DNA of 64,000 nt from Durusdinium trenchii (Eukaryota; Sar; Dinophyceae; Suessiales; Symbiodiniaceae). The position numbers were made by a program, and so were the translations under genes. Below the pieces are notes generated by a model, which saw nothing but the letters and a program-made list of their open reading frames with translations, ran no database searches and had not been told where the DNA came from. Below are positions 25,101-37,100 of the stretch, in pieces. The stretch is taken from contig CAXAMN010026728.1 in NCBI GenBank assembly GCA_963970005.1, forward strand, positions 580,495 to 644,494, read 5' to 3'. Position 1 is the stretch's first letter. The number at the start of each line of letters is the position of its first letter.

Positions 25101-28100
25101 GCCCTGGACTCGGGCAAATCTCTAGCAAAACAAGATGGAGCCCACGAACCCGAATGCAAACACATACGTCAAGCCACTGCGTATAAAAAGAGACATAGCC
25201 GGTCAGAATCTCTTTTTCACTCTCTGGCACGCTGTTGGACATCATGCGCTGGGGACTCCACCACCAAGGCAGCATGCGCTGGGGACTTCACCACCAAGCT
25301 CCGTCTTCATCATGAAGGGTCTTTGTTTTGCATTCAAATCAAGCACTGGCGTAAAGGTTCTGGCAGATCCGCGGCACGAAAGAAACAATGGCATTGTCCC
25401 AAAATCTCGAAAATAAGCACTTGAAAATGATAACCGTCCACATAATACAGAGAAATCCACAACTGCGGCGTCTGACCTTCTTGTAAATAGGAGTGTAAGA
25501 CCGTGCGTTGTTGTGGTTCGCCTGCATCGACAAGAAGTATATGAGACACACACAACGGAAGTGAAGAAAACTATCCTATAGGTTATGTCATTAGTCCAAC
25601 ATTCGTATGGATTTATCGCACACGCGTTTGTTAGATGTGTCACCGGGGCCTCGAACAACAGACGTCTGGGTCCAAGTATTTCCAGCAATGATGAAGCCAA
25701 GATTGAGCTCCGTGGCCAACGCAACAAAGTCGACGTCTGTTGCCCAATGAGTATTCCCACAAGTTTCGAGAGCAGCACTCACGGCATGCTGCAAAGACAC
25801 CAGGGCCGCAGTGCCAGAACGCACTCTCTTGCTCCTCGTCACGGAGCTGTCGCCCTCTTTGTAGCGAACTAGCATGGCGTCGTCTACAACTTCTGCTCCG
25901 AGGACATCGTTGGCGTCTTTCAAGAAAGCAAAAGGAGAGCCACGCAAGAGTGCGATCATGGACCAGTCGTCCAGCCATGTCCTCGCAGCTTCGCGCACCA
26001 AACACCCGACGACGAAGTTCAAGAATGCTTTTGGCGTCTTGGCGCGCATGTGTTGCCCGACAATCTTGCGGAGAGCAGCCGCGACCGTAGTTCGGTCGTC
26101 CCAGTCAGTCACTTCATCGGAAGTGAAAAGATTCAAGAGTCGTGGGTGGACCGCTCGCGCCTGCATCAGGACGACCGCAGTGGACAAGAAGAAGCAATCG
26201 CCGCCTCCACCAGCTTCGGCGGCAAAGACACGCAGAGCCCCGTGTTCTCGGAAAAATTGTGCCGTGGGAGTGGCCACCTCTTCCAGCACAAGAGACCAGA
26301 TGTCGCAGAAATCCGTTCGCAGCTGACGCCACTTGGTGGGGTCGTACTTCCTTTTGGTTCCCCTGAACTCAGTCACTACACTCGCCCTCGTAGCCGCCGT
26401 CCAAGCCCCTGGGACGTACTGAAAGCGACCCTCTGGTGTTCTGCGGGTCGGTCGCGGTAGGTGTTCCGCGGCTGGAAAACCAGGCAGATGTCTGCGAGCT
26501 TCTTCGATTGCAGAGCGAGACAAAAGCGCAACCTCCTGCAAACAATGATACAAGATCGACACACGCGCGGTTGCGGATGGTATGACTCGTGGCTATTTCA
26601 TATGTTATCACTCGAGCAGTGTGAATCAGTCCGTGGATATCCAACATAGCACATTAAACAAGCCAACAAGTCCTGCAGTCGATCCAAAAACTCGGCAATA
26701 TACGCAGGTGGACCAGTCTCAAAGATTGAAAAATCAATATCGCCTTCTGGCGTCTCCGGTAAATTGCGAAATAAGGAATACTCGAGAGCTTGAGCGCGTC
26801 CAAGAATCATGTACAAGTGCTGCGTATAATCGTCTGCCGAAAAATAATCTGGTTTCGAAAAATCAATCGTGTGCCCAACTCCTTTGATGGTCTTGCCTTG
26901 GGCATTGTTGTAGGTTCCAGCAGCCAGCGGAGCAAGAGGATACTGTATCCGAGTAACATCCAACATCAAGGCTCCTTTGCGATGCAATTGCACGCGGAAA
27001 GAATCTTCACTCGGTTCTAAATGCCACACTCCAGGCAGAAGCTGTCCAGTATAATCTTCTTGCTGATCCTGTTGCAAGTCAGGTGTGACTCAGAGATACA
27101 TGGGTCCTACAGAAGGTTAGATTAAACTGTCTAAAAACCGATGTTCACAAACTATGCAGGACACTTGTCTTCAGTCACATCCGCGTATATCAGACTATAT
27201 TTAGTTGCAGGCCCAGGCCTCAATACGCAAGGTAATCGAGGCAGGGAGATAGTCCAGGCGAACATATCCAGTCTCCCAGCACGGATGCGATCCCGCGGGG
27301 ACTCCACCACCGGCGGGCGGGCCAGGCACGCCAAAGCGTTCGTTGGGATGAAATTGAATGGCGATCACCTCGGCCGGACACTCTTGCACGATTTCTGGTG
27401 GCAAGAGTTTCTTCGTCACCTTCACCTTCAAGCCCAAGTGCAGCGGTAGAAACGACATGAGGTTGCCAGTTTTACTTGCCATGTTGGTCAAGCCCAGAAT
27501 CTCGCGCAGAATGGATTTATCGTTGGTGAACTCACTTTGATGCACCAAATCCACTGCTTGAACGTAGTAGAGCAGACGACCTTTGTCATGTAGCAACGAC
27601 GTCAAGAAGGATTCCTGCTTGGCGAAGACCGCTCCGAAGCGAGACTGAAAGGACCTCGAAAGATACGTCGGAAAGTGTCGACGAATCAGCTGGGGACGTC
27701 CAGTCTGGGTGTTGCGGAAAGCTGCAACACCAAAGCTCGCGCGAGCAGACTCGTATGCGCACAACTGCTGGAGACGAGCCACCTGGTCCCAGTTCACTGC
27801 GCTGAAGACACCGCGCGCGAAGAAACCTGGAGGCCCGGTGGGCGCAGTGGAGCCTGAAGCCATGGTGTAATCGCTGCTCAGACGAGGATCGCCTCCCAGC
27901 GGGCGATACACCTGCTTGCGAATGGCCTCCTTCAGAGCCGTAGACAAGGGACGACCCCCGACCACTCGCATCGTCTCCAAGAGCTCGGCCAACGGATCTC
28001 CTTTCCGAAAGCGGTGAGAGCCTCTGAACAAGATGACCTGTTTCAGAAAGGCGCGAAAGACTGCAAGTCCATGTTCATCGATGTCGACTTTCTTCCTGCG

Positions 28101-31100
28101 CTGTTGGTCGTCCATCTTCTCGTATCGCGGCGCCCCCGGCACTTCAATGCCGAAGGCTTCCATGAGGGATCTGGCTCGCACGGGGTTCAAATGCAAGAAG
28201 TCACCAGCCAAAATCTGACACAAGACATTGCCGAAAATGTTGCTCAGAAAATCCTCCGGAGAAAGGTCGAAACGACCATAGCAGGCCGATCCGTGTAGCA
28301 CTGCCAACAAATTCGGTGCAGTCAAGCTAATCTCATCAACAAACACCAGCGAAAGCCGCCACCACTTACGCTGCAAAGCCTCCTTCTTGGTCTTAGAGGG
28401 CTTTTGCAGCAACAGCTCTTGCGCCCGTGTGAGACCAGCCATATGGTGGAACGTGCTTCCTCCTATGAGTCGAGCGGCAGAGTTTTGGGCAGCGACCCCT
28501 CGGGTGGTCCCAGGTAGAAACTCGTTGTAGACCGGGAGGATGACTTCTTTCAGCATGAAAGTTTTGCCGCTCCCTCCAGGTCCATGTACAAAAATACGCG
28601 CCACCATGTCCTACGTGGGCTCACGAGCAAAAGGAACACGCAACAACCTAATCCAAAATCTATATTTCGCCAACGGGGTGTGATCATTGCGCAAATGAAG
28701 TCGTACATTCTCTATGTAAAATACAAAAATCATGTATCCTTGCTACAAGCTATGTTTATGTCATTAATTAGACATTTAGTTCCGCCGATGGAAGCGCGTG
28801 GGCACGCGAAATTTTGGACTCCATAATCCTTCTCAACCAAAGCCAACAACGGGTCAAGTCGAGTGCGATCTCCGAAGCAGTGAGCCAGTCCAGCTTCGTT
28901 GGCTTTGTTCCACAGGCGCTGCAACGGGCGAGGATCACAGCATTGTACTGATCTGGAGAGATTGCATACTCTGCTCCGTCTTGGTGAGTGGACTGAAGCA
29001 CAGGTAGCTTCTGCTGCACCAGCTGCAAAGCTTTCTCAGCCGGAGACAAAGTCAACACCGCTGCCACAGGGGCCAAGCCGGCCTCAACGTCTCGTGTAGA
29101 GATGTCAACGCATTCATCGTCTGTGTCATGTGCTTGACCCAGTTCCGCATCCTTGCGAGACTCCTGGAGTGCTTTTTGCTGTTGCAGGCCACTCAACACT
29201 TCTTGGGTGGTAGACGTCTTCGAATCGATTTCACGCCCGCGCAGACAAGAGCGTGGCTGCTGCAGTTCCTCATATTTCGTAGCATATTGCTTCACGAACT
29301 CAGCCGAACGCTTGGTGCTGGAACTGGTTCTGCCTGGACCGCTGGTTTTCACATTCAATCTGTGCGCCAAGCCCAAGACATCTTTTTGATCCACGTGCAG
29401 GCGAGGTTGGTACTGGACTTCAGGTTTGATCGGGCGATCGTCCACATCGAGATCGGATCGGTCTTCCACCTCGCCCACATCCACAAACTCAGCCCTCGCT
29501 CCCAAGTCGTCATCTTCGTCAGGAGCGACTTTGTGCTCTTGCGTCGGTCGGGGTCTCCGACGAGCTTCTGACATCAAATCCAAATTAGCACTCACCTCTC
29601 GACTGACGACAGCCACATACTCTCCCGCGCTCAGCTGCTGCGGATGCCACCCGTAGGAGGCGCAGTGCACGGAAGAATGTAGACCAAGAATTTCGATGCA
29701 AGCTTTGATGTGCCCTGCAGAGTTTCCAATCACCGTGAGGACGTTGTCTTCGTCCATGACTGCACCGACAAAGTCGAAGATCACACCCAAAACTCGCTCG
29801 CTGAGACGAGGTAGTTCATATCCGACGCGCTTGGGGGCAGTCTGTTTCCCTCGACGACGGCGCAACTGCGTTGTCGTGGCCAGAGGTCGTTTCCGCCCAG
29901 TAAAACATTCCAACAAAAATTGCAGCGTGCCGCTGGTGTGACCGGCCCCAGGAACTTTGTACTCCCTCACGGCAGTCGTGTCAACTACCTTGCATTGCAA
30001 ATTCGAACAGAGCATTGACGATTTATACCATCTCGTGGATAATCATATAATCACTAAAGGCGTTTCTAGCGACGACAGAAGTCATTAAACAAAGGATATC
30101 AATTTTATATCAAAACAGATTCCCCAAGAGCAAAATCAAAAGTCGCCGCCATATAGGATCAGACCAGGCACAGTGTGACAGCGCTTCTCTTGTGACAGTT
30201 TTACCTGCAGTATGCACGATGATTTCGATCACTCGTTAGAATCGTGACACTATAGAGATTATAGAATACGTAGTGATTTATGGGTAAGTAGAAGGGGATG
30301 TTCCAGCTATAGGCATTGTCCATCAAATGGAATCGAAACACTGAACAAACATGAAAAGGATCGATCAGCATAACACGTTCCGAGTAAACGTTTCAGCGAC
30401 GGGTCCTGCAGGACGACATCATGTCCGAGGTACATCAGCACGCGCAGCCAACGTTTGTGTCTCAGCTTCTGTTGCTCGCCATTCTCCCAAGATGCCAGTC
30501 TTATCGAGCAAGGCGCGCGCATCCCCGCCCTGTACCAAGACCCGCTTGCGCGGAGAGACAGGAATTTTGCGAATATGCTTCACCGCTTGCGCTCTGCCAC
30601 AATGATGCGCGCTGTCGCAGCGATGTTTGCGCAGGAGTGCGCAGTGGACCGCAGCCCACATCTCTCCGTCTCTCAGTTTGGTCGGCATGCTCACACCGTG
30701 TAAGTAGGGGACACGCGGCGCGGCGTGTAAGACTTGTACATACTGCTTGGCTTTCGAGTAGTGCGGCTCAAACTCGAATTCAGCAAAGTCAGTCCCGGAA
30801 GTGCGAGAAACGTGCACGCAAGAGACATGCATGCCATAGACGTAGAAATTCATGGCAGCAAGCGGCTCCACATCTCCGCGATGAAGATAGTCCTCGTAAA
30901 AAGAAGTGGTTCGCAGTTCCACATTCTCTGCGCTGCTCTGTCCCAGCTTGCGAGCTCCTGATACCTCCGGGACTTCACCACGAGAGCCCAGCTTGCGAGC
31001 TCCGGATACCTCCGGGACTTCACCACGAGAGGCGGCGTCCACAGTAAAAGCGACATCGCTCAAACCAACCTGCTGCGTCTCATCCTCTGTGCAGCGTCGC

Positions 31101-34100
31101 ATTTCTTCGAAGATGCCCCAGAGCACGCACTTCAACATCAGCCTCCAAAACACATGTGTTCGGATAACCTCTCTGCCAGTCAGAAGCTGTATCGCCATCA
31201 GACAATGTCCATGCATCACCGCATGGTTCGCGGCCGTCCACAGCCTGCACAGACGTTTGCGAGCTTCCTGCTGCTCCGGCGTCGCCCTAGGTGTTTTGGC
31301 CTGGCTCTGCGCTGGAAGCGGATAGGTGTCCAGCAGGCGCTGACACTCTGCCGCCTCCGCCTCCACCTGCATCCGCTCTTCCAAGCGTTGCATGCCAGTG
31401 GTGAGATGTTTGAGCACCGGTCCACAGGTCAACGAGGGTTTCGTCGTGTAGTCACAAGTGTAGAAGGAAGTCTGAATGCCAGAGCGCAACCCTTCCACCA
31501 AATTTTCTCGAAGCCAGACATACAAAACTTTTTGGGCGTCGTTCCAAAATCGATCACCGATTCGAGCAGCCTCTCCCGCCCCGCGCGCGTCCATCTCATC
31601 ATAGCTGAACCTTCTGCATGCCAACGACAAGCTGCGGCACATGGAGTTCGATAGGAAGGGTCCCAAAGTTTCGCCAATGCGACGCGTTGCTCGCCACGAG
31701 CTTCCGTCTAAGTCTAGGAGATTCATCAAACAAAGTTCACAAAACACCTCCCCGATGACTCTCTGTGTGACCACATGCACGCGCAACTTCTTTGGACTTC
31801 GGTGTTGGTCTGACGCAGTCAAGATGGCCACCGTGTCCGCCTGGCGTCGGCTGACTATGTGAAATCCGGGAGCGGTGACTCCGTATCTGTAGCCGCGGTA
31901 GAAACAAGCACGGATAAGACGTGGTGGCATACGGTTGGAAACAATAGCATACTAGCTAAAGAGAACGGAACCATCAAACCACAGAGTCCAAATTTCATTG
32001 AAAATTCATCGAGTGAGCATGAGGCCTCATCGTCTAAGATATTAGGCGCATCTGCGACATAGCCATCTAATAAAATTCGTCGACAGTCTTGGTAATTCAA
32101 ATTTCCACGATGCGTCACCATCCCAGCCTCGCCAGAGCCATGGAACGATAACTCAAACAAACAACATCACATAGCTCGTCGAAAACATTTCTTCATGTTT
32201 GAACAAATCAGCTGTTGTCGTCTTGAAAATGGTTTTTATGTGCGCAATATCAAAATCACTTGTTGTACGTTACAACACCAAGTCGCTGGGAAACACTGCC
32301 CCTCTCGGGGATTGAACTGCACTGTCTTGATGCGACCTCGTTGAGCGCCTTCCGTCGAGCTATCAGCGGCGCTTCCCAAATCGGATCTACCCACAAAGTG
32401 CTCTGCCGTCAACCGCACAGGTGACACCTCTGACATCCAGCGAGGCCATACAGGGGCCTTGCCCGTGCGAGCGACAGTGATTTCTATAAGCTTCTGACTT
32501 GCAGACGCATCTCCGACGGCTTCAGAAGGTTCTGTCGTGGACGAAGCTCCAGTTCGCTTCTCTTTAAACAGTTGAACAAAACGCACGAAGTTAAATCGAC
32601 AATGTTGCGGTTTCTTTCTGGAGCCCTCCGGAGCATACTTGAAACAGGTGGCCTGATGTTCATGAAGGTGTCCGCTCAAAGCACAGATGCCACGTAAATC
32701 TTCACAAAACGCATCCGCGTAGCCGCCAGGCTGGTGCACAGTGCCCCGACGAAGTCCATCACAGACAAGGCAGTCGCATCCTGCAAAGCCACCCCTCAAA
32801 AGATGATAGTGTGGGAGACGAGTCATCACGGCTCCCGTCAACGGAATCTGACGGACACTGAAACCTTCTTTCTTCTCGTTGGTGACTTCCGAAGGGCCAC
32901 TGTCTAGACGCTGTTGGATATGAAAATCAACGAAGCCGGCTTCCACAGGAACCAATGGTCTTCGTCTCTCAGGATCTTTGCGACAGTCTTCCAGCTCTCC
33001 GTCAAACTTGTCATCCTGTTGCCACTTCGCCAGATACGGCACACCTTTCAGTTCAACATTCTCGAAAGGCACGTCCGCAAAGTGTAGCTTGAATAAGCCA
33101 GTGCAAGAGCTCATCAAGGATTCGACTGCAAGCAAGGTTTGTTTCTGCCACTTGCGGAGTAATCCCTTGGCTGCAACAGATTCAGCGGAGAGAACGCGAC
33201 GGAGCCACTGCTGAGAAGTGCTGTGCACGAAGTGCAGCACTATGTGCGGGTGGCGCGAAAGTCTGGCCTGTTCCTCTATAGGTCCATGCATCTGCGCAAT
33301 GGCTCCGAAGCTCCCACCCATAAAGGCTGCCGCGCAGCCATCTGCGAAGTAGACTCCGTTGCGCGTTCCATTGGGTCGCAACTGCTCGTCGTATGGCATG
33401 ACGCCAAGAACGTGCTCCAGGAAGAGTCGCATGGACAGTACGAAAAAACGAGCCTGGGCGACGGGATTTTCGGCCAGGATCTCGAGCATGCGGGAAGCCG
33501 TGGGCATGGTGGGGGCCTCATCCAACAACGACAGCACAAACTTCTCGTTGTTGCCTTCCTTTGTGAAACCGCCCAGTGGATGTCGCACACACCCTTGCTG
33601 TAACATCACAACCAACGGGTTCCGGGTGTCGGCGACATTGGGAGTCAGAAATCCACCGATGGCTCCAAACCTCAATTGAAGCGCTGAAGAGGACAATCAA
33701 CAGAAACAAAGCGCGTCAGGGACATCTAAAAAAAAAGCATAAGAAAGTAGCAAAGAACACCTATTATACACATTGGCAGACTCAAGGTACATGAGCATGG
33801 CACCATTCTGTTCGTGTCGCAGCTGTTGCCTCGCCCCGTCCGTGCCGATGATTTCTGCCGAAAAGAACAAGAGTTGTGATATGGCGTCTCGGATTCTTTC
33901 GTCAACGATGGACGAGCGCATGACGTCTGCGATGGTGGCATATTCTCCTAAGGATAACATTGCCCTGCTCAACCGATCCGAGGTGCACTGCAAAACCGTC
34001 TTCAAGGATTCTTTGAATTTCTTACGCTTCACATGTGCAGAAGCCAACCTCACCATCTCCATGCGTTTCCAAGTGTCGCAAGCAACTGCAACGAAGTTCA

Positions 34101-37100
34101 AATCTGCACACCAGCGCGGCACAGCCGGAGGTTGAAAGCTCCTCGAGCCGGGGACACCGGCTTGGTCCCCAGTGCTTTGGTCTTCCGGAGCCATGTCAGT
34201 TGGGTCCACGGCGTCGTATTCCAACTCCACGGCGTCTTTCGCGTGAGGCTTTGTCCACAGTGTCGACACACGAAGCATGCAGTATGTTTCGTCACAGGGG
34301 AAGGAATCGCTGCTGTGTTAAGCAACCACATCCATGGAGTACCATCGTCGTACTTGCCAGATGGGTGGGCCACACAACTTCCCAACAACTCAATTTCTGG
34401 AATGGACGGCCACAGCTTACAGTAACGACGAACATCGAAAATCTGAGCATGCACCTGCTCCACTTTGGTGGCATCTATCGCTTGCAGTTTCCAACCTTTG
34501 GTCACTCCCCGCGATCTTGGGACTCCACCACAGAGATCGTTGTCGCACTCTGGATTCTCATCAGCGCTGTCTATTCCGGCCTCATCCATGACGTCTTGTG
34601 CCCGGCCTGCGCGAGCTTCCACAAACAACTGCAAGCGACTCATGTCTTCTAACCAACAGGTGCGAGCGCAGACCGCGCACGACTGCATCTGTCTCTCTCG
34701 TGCTTCCGCACGCTTCCTCGAATGTGTTTGGTGGAAGGCATACGCTCCCACGCCACGCCGAGTCTGGTCTCCGCATACTGGGAAAGGGCCTCTCACAGAA
34801 CGCGCAGATAATATTATATGAGTACAACCCACATGCTTGTCGAACTACTCAGTCGAAAAAAGATCAGTCGAAACAAAAAAATATGCCGGGACACACTTGT
34901 AGGTAACTCTTCCTTTCTGCTTATACGATATCGCAATGGGATCTGTTGTTCCGATAATCTAACAGTCTTTAGCATCGAAGACTGCGGTGAAATGCCGTTA
35001 TGATACTCTGGTCGAATACTATTATTGGGTGCTTCTGCTGCGATGTGATAGAACGGTAGGTAAAAGTTGATGTCTGGAATAGAGACTTCCATGTCCCATC
35101 TCAACCCAGCCTGAATGGCGTTCGTGAAAGACCAGGCGTTTTCGATATTCTTCTTCACAACGCTCTACTGGTAGAGGCACCGACCCATCCTCCACACCGA
35201 AATGCTCTTCTTGCAAGTGTTGGAGAAACATCTCTTTCACGTCGCAAAGTTCGCATGCCAACATACCAGAAGCTCTTGGAGATCTTTCGAAAATTCTGCG
35301 ACAGTCCGCTTTTTGTATTTGATCTGCAGGAATATACGCATCTTTGTGTCGACGCGACTCCCAAATTTCAGGAAAGCTCAGTTCCCAGTGACTCTGCTCA
35401 GCCAGTCGCATCCTGCCACGTCCACTCTGCAAAGTCTTCATTCGCACTCGGCGAACTTTCTGTGCGAGGGCGTCCGTGCTGCTCTGAGGGCCTCGCACGG
35501 GCAATCCTCCTGATCGCTCGAACTCTTCCATCACAGCATCAAACACAACGATGTGATGCGGCCACCAGACAAAGACTCCACGACACGGCAGCGATTCCCA
35601 CGCGCACATTTGATCTTCAGTCAGTGCACTTGCATAGTCCACCATCCCGCCTTTGCGGCGTTTCTTCACGCAGTTGAACCTGCGTCTGCGCACTTCTGCA
35701 ATACCAAGAGCTAAACCACGCTCCTCCGGTAGGTCAGAAGTCACTTTGCTTGGCCATCGATCATGCTCCATTATGAAAGAATGCACCTTGGAAAGCAGGA
35801 CTTGGGTCGAGTCAAATCGCAGAGACTCCAGTAGCTCTATATCGACGGTCTCCGACGCTTCGTCGATGTCTAACATCTCAAACTCTGTCCTGCTCACGTG
35901 GCCATCACAGATGTCCATCACAACGTCTAAGCAAGTCGCTCGAAAATCGTTGAGCTTCGAACCAATGTATCTTTGCACATCCTCACATCTCAGTAACGCA
36001 CACTCAGCGATGACTTCCATCAGCTGTTTGCCTCTGAAAAACTGGTGGAAACCGACTGTGCGGGCGGCTTCCCAACGCTCCTTTGCGCACCATGCAGTGA
36101 ACAAGTCTGAATAAGAATCTCCCAAAGCTGGGTCCAACGCGTGCCCTTGTGACAGCAAGCGATGCCATGATCGAGCCAGCGCGTCCACATGCCCGTTCGC
36201 ACCACGCGAAGGCCACGTCTTCTGCTCTTCCATGTAGGAACGTACTTGCTGTAGGGTGTGCTCCACGCCTGCGCCATATGGTTTTAAAATGCTCTTAAAA
36301 CGTTATACAACATAGAATTTGGCCTATGCGACAAAGCGAAACAGTCTTACATCACAACAAATTATCAACACATATGTGAGGAGAGACTCGGCCTCGAAGA
36401 ACATCATCTCTGTGCTGCACTGTCAGTAGATCAGTCAACATGCGTCTCAATTCTTCTGATTGCGGGGACTGCACCACCTGCAACAATTCCACCTCTAGCC
36501 GCGGAGACTTCACCACCTGCAGCCAGTCGTGTCTCTCAAGCAGTCGATGCCAGCGCCGCGCCAAGCAATCTTCTTCATGCTGTTGCTCATCGTTCACTGC
36601 CTGTCTCCGTGGCAGCCTACCAGCAGAGTTGAAAAAATGTTGCACGCTCAAGCACAAAGCAAAAACAGCATCTGTGTCTGTCATATCAGCAGAGTCAAAC
36701 AAGTCTCTGTGTCTCTCTTGGATCTCGTTGGGCAGCGAGGCTCTCTGTGCTAACAGACGACCCCAGCGTCGAGCTAAGGTGTCCTCAGCTCGTTGCTCCT
36801 CCGTGTCTGGGTTCTGTCGCTTGGGCAATCTTTGCTGGGTATCGAGAAACTTTTCAACCGCTGCGCAGGTATCAACCACAACATTTGCATCTTCCATGTG
36901 GGCAGCTATGAACAGTCGCTTATAGGTAGTCAGTAAAGCATCTCCCAGCGAGGCTCTCTGTGCCAACAGACGATCCCAGCGTCGAGCTAAGGTGTCCTCA
37001 GCTCGTTGCTCCTCCGTGTCTGGGTTCTGTCGCTTGGGCAATCTTTGCTGGGTATCGAAAAACTTTTCAACCGCTGCGCAGGTATCAACCACAACACTTG

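Noticed and set aside
27299-27310. GGVP/GEVP repeats interpreted as a protein repeat motif
   Set aside because: The same DNA word occurs outside coding sequence and in other frames, so the repeat is at DNA level.
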